Source of the DNA: Polyangiaceae bacterium
GTDB lineage: Bacteria > Myxococcota > Polyangia > Polyangiales > Polyangiaceae
Reading direction: 5' to 3'
DNA: 5,780 nt
Assembly: GCA_025936205.1 (NCBI GenBank)
Contig: JAICTU010000546.1
Coordinates: forward strand, 1-5,780
Part shown: positions 1 to 5,297 of the stretch, one piece after another
Layout: the number at the start of each line of letters is the position of its first letter
How positions within the stretch are numbered: position 1 is the first letter of the stretch
Position numbers and translations under genes: made by a program
Notes under the pieces: model-generated
Databases searched by the model: none
What the model was told of the DNA's origin: nothing
The model's input: the letters and a program-made list of their open reading frames with translations, nothing else

Positions 1-246
1 CGATCCCCCCAGCTCATCGGCCGCGCTGCCTGTGACCGGCGCGACCTCGCTGGTTCGCGAGGGCGTGCCGGAAGCGTCCCCCTGCGTGACCGGATGCGCC
101 GGCGGCCCCGCCGCACCTTCGGCGCTCTCACCACCACTGTAAGAGGACAGGTCGTCCATGGGCATGCAGGCCGGCAACGCTGACAGACTCGCGCCCAGCG
201 CGGCGCCCAGTAACGACGCGACCTTGCGAAAGCTGCTCTGGGCCAT
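1..246 (-). CDS. Putative lipoprotein, N-terminal part (runs off left edge)
   Basis: The frame from the ATG at 246 stays open to base 1 and gives 82 residues. The N-terminus MAQSSFRK is followed by a hydrophobic stretch (about residues 9-25) and a lipobox LPAC with the acceptor cysteine at residue 27, so a lipoprotein signal peptide is clear. After the cysteine comes M-P-M-D-D and then a Gly/Ser/Ala/Pro/Thr-rich stretch to the edge, which reads as a flexible surface linker. An in-frame TAG at 265-267 leaves this ATG as the only good start, although no strong Shine-Dalgarno precedes it. It is transcribed divergently from the gene at 417. The functional domain lies outside the window, so the role is unknown. 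Aspartate at +4 and +5 rather than +2 says little about membrane sorting in this kind of organism. Confidence 0.75.
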   Translation of the reverse strand, partial: MAQSSFRKVASLLGAALGASLSALPACMPMDDLSSYSGGESAEGAAGPPAHPVTQGDASGTPSRTSEVAPVTGSAADELGGS

Positions 247-406
247 ATCCAGGGCAGTGCGTGGCTACATGGCGCTCCGTCGCAACAATCGCGCTCCTGC
301 CGTGCTCGTTCCAGCGGGAGACCCAATTTGTTGAGCCGGGCCTGGAAAAGACTGCGACCTGCGTCGGATTGGCGACCACTGACAGCCAGACGTGAATCGC
401 GAGACC

Positions 407-410
407 GGAG
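407..410 (+). promoter_or_regulatory. Ribosome binding site for the gene at 417
   Basis: GGAG lies six bases upstream of the ATG at 417-419 and supports that start. No convincing -35/-10 pair or operator is visible in the 170-base divergent gap (247-416). Confidence 0.55.
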
Positions 411-416
411 TAGCTC

Positions 417-1259
417 ATGAACAGTGTCGAGCCCAACGAGATTGCAAGACCCCGCGCGGCCGAGGACGGCGAACCGCTCTGGCACGTCCGGTTTCCAACG
501 GGCATGGTCACCATGACCCTGGATGAGCTCGATGCGGCGTTCCAGCAGGGAGCGATCAACGCACAGACGTTCGTCGCCAGAGAGGATGAAACCCAGCTGC
601 GCCCGCTCGGTGTGGTCGCTGGGCTGTTCGAGCCAGAGCAGATCGATACCCGGCACTCCGAGATCTCCGGCGTGCGACCCGCGGCCTACGCGCACAACCA
701 TCTTCCCGAGCTGGCGGGCGCGAACGCGTCCCCCTGGACCTTGCTCGATCGACCTCCCCAGCTCGAGCCGATGTCGCGCCAGGCCATCGAGACGTGGGAG
801 AGCCCTGTGCGGCGCTGGGCACGAGGCGTGCTCTCGGCGCGTCAGTGGGCCGCCAACTGGCTCGCGCTGCGCGCGCCGCGGGAGCGCTGGGCACTCGCCG
901 CGCTGCTCGTCGTGTCCATCACATCGCTTCTTGCGTGGTGGCCCACCAAGAGCTCCCCGCCTCAGACGGTCACTCGCGCAGCGCTCAGCGCTCAGCGAGC
1001 GCCCGAGCCCCGGACCGGCGTTCCGGCGGCGATGACCGAGGCGCAGAAGCCGCCGGTGTCGCCCGCTGTGCCCCGAACGGCGCCCAGCAGGGCCGAGCCC
1101 GAGAGCGAGCCCCCTGAGGCGCTGGCCGCGCCGCTGGTCCGCGAAGGCGCGCGGCGCGGGAGCGCCTTCGCCGAGCGGCGCAAGTCCGAGCGGCCCGCGG
1201 CGAGCCGGCGTGCCTCGCGCAAGCAGAGAGCGTGGAAGCCTCGAGCCATCCGCGAGTGA
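417..1259 (+). CDS. Single-pass membrane protein with GYF_2/DUF4339-like N-terminal domain
   Basis: The protein has 280 residues and starts at an ATG with a good GGAG site. Residues 20-70 (LWHVRFPTG, then MTLDELDAAFQQG, then LRPLGVVAGL) have the pattern of the GYF_2/DUF4339 fold: Trp near the start, a conserved Gly, a short helix before 'G.I...T', and 'PLG.V..L' at the end. This domain is common in myxobacterial regulatory and membrane proteins and is thought to bind peptides. A linker (71-155) leads to one membrane segment at about 157-175, with the arginines of RAPRER just before it, so the N-terminus is probably cytoplasmic. The outer tail (176-280) is Pro/Ala-rich and ends in a strongly basic stretch (about 245-279). 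No enzymatic motif is seen. It is transcribed towards the ABC/CPBP cassette and is probably unrelated to it. The coding call is firm; the domain call is moderate. Confidence 0.75.
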   Translation: MNSVEPNEIARPRAAEDGEPLWHVRFPTGMVTMTLDELDAAFQQGAINAQTFVAREDETQLRPLGVVAGLFEPEQIDTRHSEISGVRPAAYAHNHLPELAGANASPWTLLDRPPQLEPMSRQAIETWESPVRRWARGVLSARQWAANWLALRAPRERWALAALLVVSITSLLAWWPTKSSPPQTVTRAALSAQRAPEPRTGVPAAMTEAQKPPVSPAVPRTAPSRAEPESEPPEALAAPLVREGARRGSAFAERRKSERPAASRRASRKQRAWKPRAIRE

Positions 1260-1279
1260 AGCCGCGCGTCTCAGCGGCT
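1260..1279. terminator. Hairpin between convergent genes, possible bidirectional terminator
   Basis: AGCCGC (1260-1265) pairs perfectly with GCGGCT (1274-1279) across an 8-base loop. The hairpin sits between the stop of the + gene (1257-1259) and the stop of the - gene (1271-1273, inside the loop). A T-run is lacking on both sides, so intrinsic termination is uncertain. Confidence 0.35.
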
Positions 1280-2743
1280 GAGTAACTGCAGGACCAGGAC
1301 GCCGTTATAGAGCGCGTGCACGAGCAGCGAAGCGTACAAGGAGCGGGAGCGCTCGAACGCGAGCGTGATGCACACGCTACCGAAGACCACCGGAATGGCG
1401 GCAGCCGGTGTGTGGTCGGTCAGGAAGACCGCAGTCGTCAATAGCCAGCAGGGCAGGACGGCCCAGCCCGTGCGCAAGCTGCGGTAGAGCATGCCGCGGA
1501 ACAGCAACTCCTCCACGATGGGGCCAACCACCACGCCCACGACGAGCGCAGCGATCGGCGAGGCCGCCAGTACCGTCATCGTGGCAGGCGGGGCTGAAGC
1601 GGGCTGCAGAGATTCCGCCACGTGCGCGCCTGCGACCGCCCAGTACGCTTGATTGAAGAGGATGGCGGGCAAGCTCCAGAGCAGCCCTTCGCGCAGGATT
1701 GCACGGCGCCCCTTGCCCGCGCAGATTCCGAGCTGTTCGCTGAGCGCTGGCGAGCCATGCATCCAGAGCCAGAGCAAGCTCGAGCCCAGGACGAGCGAGC
1801 CACTCATGAGCCAAGCGATCGTGGTCGCCCTGGGTAGAGAAGCGCCCGCGCTCGTCGCGACGCCGAGTACGAAGCCGCGCACAAACTGCAGGGCCAGGAG
1901 GGTCGCGAGCGCGTAGCTCGCCGTCACTGCTGGAGTCCGTAAGGCGCTGCGATCCAACGCCAGGGCCGCGCGCTGCGGCAACGCGTGCCACAGCGCACAG
2001 GCAAATGCCACCGCGAGAACGAAGGAGGCGGCCGTGGCTACAGGCCTGGAGGGATCGCGAAAGCCAGCATGCAGGATACCGGCGACGATCAGGGTCTGTG
2101 CCAGGCGCAACATGCCTCGCAGCACGCTCACCGGTGCGGCGGGATCCACCCCGCGCATCCAGAACGCCGCGTGGAAGAACCCCAGCAGGCCAACGCACGC
2201 AGCACCGTAGGCGAGCGCCGGAGCCGAGGAACCGAGGTTCGCTACCGTGCTCGCGGCATAGCTGGCCGCGGGTAGAGCGCCGGTGAGCCCCAGCGCCACC
2301 GCGAGCAGCACCTTGCGTGACAGTACCCAGCTGATCGAGCGCGGCAGTGTGGCCCAGTGCCCGAGCGCGGCGCGCTCTGCCTCCAGCAATCCCTCGAGCA
2401 GGATCACCGTCAGCAGGGTGCCGACAGCGAGGAGCGCCACCCCCGGCAACTGGAGCGTGTGTAGGCCAGGCATCAGCCGCACCGCCGCGATGGCCAGCCC
2501 ATTGAACAGGACGGCCTGGAGTGTGGCACCCGCGAGGCGCATGGGGTTGGAGCGCAGCCAGATCAGGTCTTTGCCGATCACCGCTCCGCACCAACCTCCG
2601 GGCGAGCGCTCCGCGGCGGAGCCCTTGACGCGGCGAGCTCCGGCGCTCCGCGCCTCGAGGCCCGCCCCGAGATCAGCTCGGTACAACTTGCGGAGAATGA
2701 ACGTGCCCAGGCCGATCCAGGCCGCCATCTCCACGGCAAACAC
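1271..2743 (-). CDS. ABC-2-type permease half fused to CPBP (CAAX/Abi) intramembrane protease
   Basis: The ORF has 490 residues from a GTG at 2743 and is strongly hydrophobic. The C-terminal quarter is a CPBP-family intramembrane glutamic protease. Motif 1 is E411-E412-x3-R416 (EELLFR), motif 2 is F440-x3-H444, and motif 3 is H476-x3-N480 (HALYN), so the catalytic set is complete. The first ~300 residues resemble the second half of an ABC-2 exporter permease: KDLIWLRSNP (58-67), helices, then 'LEAERAALGHWATLPRS' (120-136) and a following K144, the usual 'E.E.l..LP.s...l..K' pattern. Permease-CPBP fusions are known. No Shine-Dalgarno precedes the GTG, which lies two bases after the upstream stop, so translation would depend on coupling. 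The frame stays open 51 bases upstream of the GTG and encodes LAWLS there, continuing the first membrane helix. The true N-terminus may therefore lie in the upstream ORF. Substrate unknown. Confidence 0.8.
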   Translation of the reverse strand: MFAVEMAAWIGLGTFILRKLYRADLGAGLEARSAGARRVKGSAAERSPGGWCGAVIGKDLIWLRSNPMRLAGATLQAVLFNGLAIAAVRLMPGLHTLQLPGVALLAVGTLLTVILLEGLLEAERAALGHWATLPRSISWVLSRKVLLAVALGLTGALPAASYAASTVANLGSSAPALAYGAACVGLLGFFHAAFWMRGVDPAAPVSVLRGMLRLAQTLIVAGILHAGFRDPSRPVATAASFVLAVAFACALWHALPQRAALALDRSALRTPAVTASYALATLLALQFVRGFVLGVATSAGASLPRATTIAWLMSGSLVLGSSLLWLWMHGSPALSEQLGICAGKGRRAILREGLLWSLPAILFNQAYWAVAGAHVAESLQPASAPPATMTVLAASPIAALVVGVVVGPIVEELLFRGMLYRSLRTGWAVLPCWLLTTAVFLTDHTPAAAIPVVFGSVCITLAFERSRSLYASLLVHALYNGVLVLQLLSR

Positions 2744-2745
2744 GC

Positions 2746-3411
2746 TCAGCCAAGCCAGTCCTCGCGCCGGCGCGGCGCGGTGGCTTCGACGATTTCACCG
2801 GCGACAACGCAGCCCAGCGAGAGTGGCAAGCTGATGGCCAGTGCGAGCAACGGTGCGAACGGGCCCAGCCCTCCCGCAATGCCGAGCCCGGCGAAGAACG
2901 GGAACAGCTGCAGCCAAGCGAAGGGATGGAAGACGGCGGCCTCGACCAGCTTGGCCGCGCGCAACGCCCAGACCGGTGCGGGCAGAGTGGAGAGCCACTC
3001 GGCGTCCGCATCCCCTCGAGCGTCCCAGGAGCGCGAGCCGAGCAGCGTCATCAGCAGCAGGCTCGCAACGTTGAGAGTGGAGAGCAGCGCTGCCCGCCCC
3101 GGCAGGGCCGCAGCGCCCTGATGCTGGAGCGTGGATTGGAAGAGCCGGAAAGATTGCCAGCTCAAGAAGACCGGTAGCCAAGCGGCGAGCATGAGCCGCG
3201 CTGCGCCAGATCCAGCCCGCGGCCTCGAGCTGCCTCGCGTCGATGCCGCCGCCGGCGCCATGCCTACTCGCGGCCCGGAATTCAGCGCCAGATTGCGCCA
3301 GCGCTGCAGGCGAAGGCCCAGCAGCAAGCGGAACGCTTGCAGCGCGGAGATTTCATCTCGGTTCGGAGCCGACGCGCGCGGCGTCGCCTCGGAGGAGACG
3401 AGAGAAATCAT
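2746..3411 (-). CDS. ABC-2-type permease, N-terminal half (possibly split by frameshift)
   Basis: The ORF has 221 residues from an ATG at 3411 that overlaps the ATPase stop as ATGA. Residues 1-40 are a cytoplasmic lead with LRLQRWRN. A variable basic loop follows, then membrane segments at about 74-90, 107-124 and 157-203. Between them lies 'DADAEWLSTLPAPVWALRAAK' (134-154), the cytoplasmic pattern typical of ABC-2 permeases, and it resembles residues 118-144 of the downstream protein. The two ORFs therefore look like the two homologous halves of one permease. This one ends just after a helix with a basic RRRED segment (214-218), and the next ORF starts two bases on in another frame. A single missing base in the GC-rich run at about 2756-2779 would join them into a protein of roughly 710 residues. 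The alternative is a genuine two-subunit arrangement with coupled translation. Confidence 0.65.
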   Translation of the reverse strand: MISLVSSEATPRASAPNRDEISALQAFRLLLGLRLQRWRNLALNSGPRVGMAPAAASTRGSSRPRAGSGAARLMLAAWLPVFLSWQSFRLFQSTLQHQGAAALPGRAALLSTLNVASLLLMTLLGSRSWDARGDADAEWLSTLPAPVWALRAAKLVEAAVFHPFAWLQLFPFFAGLGIAGGLGPFAPLLALAISLPLSLGCVVAGEIVEATAPRRREDWLG

Positions 3412-3966
3412 GAGCCCGTCTCGCGCGCGCCAGTGCGCTGAAGGAAGACCTGTTCCAGGGTCTGCGGGCTACCGCGAGCTGCGCTTGTCTGCGCGCAGAG
3501 CTCGGCGGGCGCGCCGCTGGCAACGAGGCGCCCGCGCTGCAGAACGACGACGCGATCGCAGAGTGACGCGGCCATGTCGAGCCAGTGCGTGCTGAGCAGC
3601 ACGGTGCCGCCTCCGTCGGCGAAGCTGCGCAGAAACTGGCGAATCTGGAGACTCGAAGAGGGATCGAGGCCCGTCGTCGGCTCGTCCAGGATGAGGACTG
3701 AACGGTGTATCTGGCAAGTAGCCGATCTGCCGCTTCAAGGCGACGCGATCGCTGAAGCAATCCATGCCCAGCACTTGGGCGCGTCCTGAGCTCGGCACGA
3801 GCAGACCCATGATCAGCCGGATCAGCGTGGTCTTCCCCGCGCCGTTCGGGCCCAGCAGGCCCACGACTTCGCCACCTGCAATTTGCAGGTCGAGCGATTC
3901 CAGCGCGCGGAATTCGCCGTAGGCCTTGCTCAATGCTTCAGTACTGATTCCATCGCGTGCCGTCAT
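3408..3966 (-). pseudogene. ABC transporter ATPase, internally deleted and frame-shifted
   Basis: From the ATG at 3966, frame 1 encodes a typical ABC-2 exporter ATPase start: A-loop KAYG (Y16), Walker A GPNGAGKT (39-46) and the Q-loop region IGYLPDTPF (81-89). At about 3697-3702 the sense passes directly to another frame: VLILDEPTTGLDP (Walker B and D-loop), then VLLSTHWLD (H-loop), LQRGRLVASG and a normal C-terminus ending at 3408. An intact member has roughly 60-75 residues between these points, including the LSGGQ-type signature. Here they are absent, so repairing the frame alone would not restore the enzyme. If translated, frame 1 runs as nonsense to a stop at 3469. A TTG at 3987 is an alternative start, but the ATG fits the family better. 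The ATGA overlap with the permease shows the former operon. Assembly collapse cannot be excluded. Confidence 0.8.
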
Positions 3967-4431
3967 CGCTGTCTTTCGTGGAGGCAAGCCACCAGCAGGG
4001 TTGGTTGGTGATGGTGCCAGGCAATCAGCGGGAAGGGAGCTCGAGCTACCGGCCAGGCCACATTCGCAGCCTCGCGAACGTAGTCGAGCCGGCAGCTCGA
4101 CGTGCGCTGGTCAAGGAGCCACTAGGCATGGCGCGCCGGGCCGCAGCATTGGGGAGCCTGCCTCCAGCAATTGCGCTCCGACTCCCGCTGCCACCCCCGC
4201 GTCAGATCGGCGGGGGATTGTTCTGATACTCCTGCGCTGCTGCCGAAAAACCATCAACGATGCCGCTGACTTGCCCGGGGTAGGCGGCACCGACCTCATA
4301 TCCACCGGGCTAGCTACCAAGTTGTCTCGCTATCGCATGGCGCTGCAGGACACGGTGGCGATCGAGAGAGCTGCCGATCTCCTGGAGCGCAGCGCCCGGC
4401 TTCCAGCAAAGCTGGGCCAGCAAGCCGCGAG
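3967..4431. other. Intergenic region without a supportable gene
   Basis: About 465 bases lie between the ATPase start and the MITE-like element. Reading frames here are short, with no recognisable motif. The most protein-like stretch is + strand 4248-4435, which ends KLGQQAAS and is rich in helix-forming residues with moderately GC-biased third positions. It has no clear start or family and could be a gene remnant. A perfect hairpin is present: GTCGAGC (4083-4089), loop CGGCA, GCTCGAC (4095-4101), without a T-run. The ABC cassette promoter should lie here on the minus strand, but no clear -35/-10 can be named. Confidence 0.4.
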
Positions 4432-4437
4432 CTAGGG

Positions 4438-4454
4438 GGTGTCCCTAGATCCCC
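4438..4454 (+). repeat. Left terminal inverted repeat of the MITE-like element
   Basis: It reads GGTGTCCCTAGATCCCC and matches the reverse complement of 4604-4620 at 13 of 17 positions. Two further G bases separate it from the flanking CTAG. Confidence 0.45.
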
Positions 4455-4473
4455 TGGGGCGGCACCCCAAAAA

Positions 4474-4510
4474 TGGCATTGCGGTTTCATGGGCGAAACG
4501 CCTGATGCCA
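4474..4510. repeat. Inverted repeat / hairpin inside the element
   Basis: TGGCAT (4474-4479) pairs with ATGCCA (4505-4510). An inner GTTTC/GAAAC stem closes the loop ATGGGC. The two stems are joined through a short imperfect section. Confidence 0.5.
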
Positions 4511-4534
4511 CCGCAGCCCCTCGTGTGCGACGAT

Positions 4535-4558
4535 CTGAGGTTTCCATGGAAACCTCAG
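4535..4558. repeat. Perfect 24-base palindrome
   Basis: The half-sites CTGAGGTTTCCA and TGGAAACCTCAG are exact reverse complements with no spacer. The palindrome sits close to the middle of the MITE-like element. It could be a cruciform or dimer-binding site. No T-run follows, so it is not a standard terminator. Confidence 0.85.
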
Positions 4559-4566
4559 CTCAAAGC

Positions 4567-4586
4567 GCGGCAGGGCATCCCGCCGC
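4567..4586. repeat. GC-rich hairpin inside the element
   Basis: GCGGC (4567-4571) pairs with GCCGC (4582-4586). After one bulged A, GGG pairs with CCC around a CAT loop. It would be a stable stem on either strand. Confidence 0.5.
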
Positions 4587-4603
4587 ACTCCGGCCCAGAG
4601 CGT

Positions 4604-4620
4604 GGAAAACTAGGAACACC
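4604..4620 (-). repeat. Right terminal inverted repeat of the MITE-like element
   Basis: On the minus strand it reads GGTGTTCCTAGTTTTCC, the imperfect partner of 4438-4454. It directly abuts CTAG at 4621-4624. Confidence 0.45.
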
Positions 4621-4676
4621 CTAGAGCACCGGCAGTCGCAGGATCTCCACCTGTGCGCCGTGTCGCGCCGCTGCTC
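4621..4676 (-). pseudogene. Decayed copy of a moeA 3' end
   Basis: The segment aligns with the last 58 bases of the moeA gene at 5298-5355. The first 40 bases, from the stop codon inward, match at 35 of 40 positions, and 13 bases at the far end (4664-4676) are identical. A net loss of two bases near 4661 breaks the frame. It encodes GAQVEILRLPVL and a TAG stop, where moeA has GAQVEILRLALL and a TAG stop. Of the five mismatches, three are synonymous and two give conservative changes (Ala/Pro, Leu/Val). It therefore looks like the tail of a diverged moeA paralogue rather than a fresh duplication. The homology begins at the stop codon of the cytochrome gene. Confidence 0.75.
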
Positions 4677-5277
4677 ATGGCAGGCCGCTACCGGCATCGT
4701 TCACGGACGGGCCGCTGCCGGCGTCGCTCACGGGTGGCTCCAATAGCGGCCAGAAGCGTGGATTGTCGAGGTACCCTGTGACGATATTGATGTCGGCATC
4801 GGTCACCGGTGGGAGTCCGGAAGCCGGTGGAGGCATGCTTCCGTCGACCATGACGGTGACGATCGGCGACGCCGCGGAGTTCAAGGGGACGAGCAGACCC
4901 GCCGCAACCAACCGATCCAGGTCATTGATGAACGTGATCCCTCCGGACCCAGCGATCGGCGCGAGCGGGCCATGACATTGCCCGCAGTTGGCCATCAGCA
5001 CATTCTCGACCCTGCCGGTGGCGCAATCGCACTCGTCCCCCTGCACGGAGGGTAAAGCGCGTGCAGGCGCTGGCGCGAGCACCGGCGCAGGGGCTGCTTC
5101 CGCGCGCGGAGCTGGCGCTGTCGGGGACGGCGGTTCCCGAGGCCCCGGGCGCGGCGTTGCTGCCAAGGGCGCGGCGCCCGCTGGCGCATCACCCGCTTTG
5201 CCGCCGCAATCGAGCGAGTCGGTCAACGCCGCGACGAGCGTGAGCCATCGCAAATGCTTCGTCTCGAGTCGCGGCAT
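4675..5277 (-). CDS. c-type cytochrome with N-terminal export signal and linker
   Basis: The protein has 200 residues from an ATG at 5277 with AAGGA six bases upstream. The N-terminus (MPRLETKHLR, then hydrophobic WLTLVAAL at 11-18) is an export signal. C24 in SLDCGG may be a lipid-attachment cysteine, but Asp before it departs from the usual lipobox. A Pro/Ala-rich linker (30-78) leads to a single haem domain: CGQCH at 98-102 is the covalent haem site with His as axial ligand, and M148 in GSMPP is the likely sixth ligand, as in class I cytochromes c. Extra cysteines C83 and C85 precede it. The tail carries a duplicated DAGSG unit. The role is electron transfer on the periplasmic side; the partner is unknown. 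It lies 20 bases after moeA on the same strand, so co-transcription is likely, although a functional link to molybdoenzymes is only inferred. Confidence 0.8.
   Translation of the reverse strand: MPRLETKHLRWLTLVAALTDSLDCGGKAGDAPAGAAPLAATPRPGPREPPSPTAPAPRAEAAPAPVLAPAPARALPSVQGDECDCATGRVENVLMANCGQCHGPLAPIAGSGGITFINDLDRLVAAGLLVPLNSAASPIVTVMVDGSMPPPASGLPPVTDADINIVTGYLDNPRFWPLLEPPVSDAGSGPSVNDAGSGLP
4683..4733. repeat. Tandem 27-base repeat in the cytochrome gene tail
   Basis: Bases 4683-4706 and 4710-4733 match at 21 of 24 positions with a 27-base period. They encode two copies of a nine-residue unit (SDAGSGPSV, then NDAGSGLP). Confidence 0.7.
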
Positions 5278-5283
5278 GGGGAT

Positions 5284-5288
5284 TCCTT
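5284..5288 (-). promoter_or_regulatory. Ribosome binding site of the cytochrome gene
   Basis: AAGGA on the minus strand lies six bases before the ATG at 5277, within the 20-base gap after the moeA stop. It fixes the cytochrome start and indicates independent ribosome loading within a moeA-cytochrome transcript. Confidence 0.6.
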
Positions 5289-5297
5289 GGCAGCAGG

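Larger units (their letters stand above)
4432..4624. mobile_element. MITE-like non-autonomous element with CTAG flanks
   Basis: CTAG occurs at 4432-4435 and again at 4621-4624, as a 4-base target duplication would. Inside, the ends form imperfect terminal inverted repeats (13 of 17 positions). The interior (~185 bases) encodes nothing and consists of successive inverted repeats: GGGGTG/CACCCC (4436-4441 with 4463-4468), a hairpin at 4474-4510, a 24-base palindrome at 4535-4558 and a hairpin at 4567-4586. This is the architecture of a miniature inverted-repeat element mobilised by an IS elsewhere. CTAG/YTAR targets are known for IS5-family elements, but the family here is not established. The right CTAG coincides with the stop of the moeA-like remnant, so it could partly be inherited sequence. 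Confidence 0.45.

Noticed and set aside
128..559. Open frame on the minus strand across the divergent gap and the 5' end of the + gene
   Set aside because: It overlaps the well-supported lipoprotein start in another frame and the well-supported + gene antisense. It has no domain pattern and an Arg/Ser-rich shadow composition.
1377..2594. Long (405-residue) minus-strand frame inside the CPBP fusion gene
   Set aside because: It is rich in Arg, Gly, Ala and His without membrane segments or motifs, as expected of an alternate frame of a GC-rich gene. The 490-residue frame carries the CPBP motifs.
2283..2834. 183-residue + strand frame opposite the permease genes
   Set aside because: It is antisense to a clear membrane protein, has Ser/Arg/Pro-rich shadow composition and no ribosome binding site of note.
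4083..4101. Perfect 7-base stem with a 5-base loop as a riboswitch or attenuator of the ABC cassette
   Set aside because: It is a single short hairpin without a conserved aptamer core, T-run or alternative pairing that I could find.
3926..4435. 169-residue + strand frame from inside the ATPase to the element
   Set aside because: Its first part is antisense to the ATPase gene and the rest has no family signature. Only the last ~60 residues look mildly protein-like, so it is mentioned as a possible remnant in the intergenic entry.
4314..4547. Minus-strand frame of 77 residues crossing the element's left end
   Set aside because: It spans the inverted-repeat boundary and hairpins, so it is an accidental frame without coding features.
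4535..4558. Palindrome as an intrinsic terminator of the moeA-cytochrome operon
   Set aside because: The dyad has no loop spacer and no T-run on either side. A role in termination is possible but not supported over a cruciform or protein-binding site.
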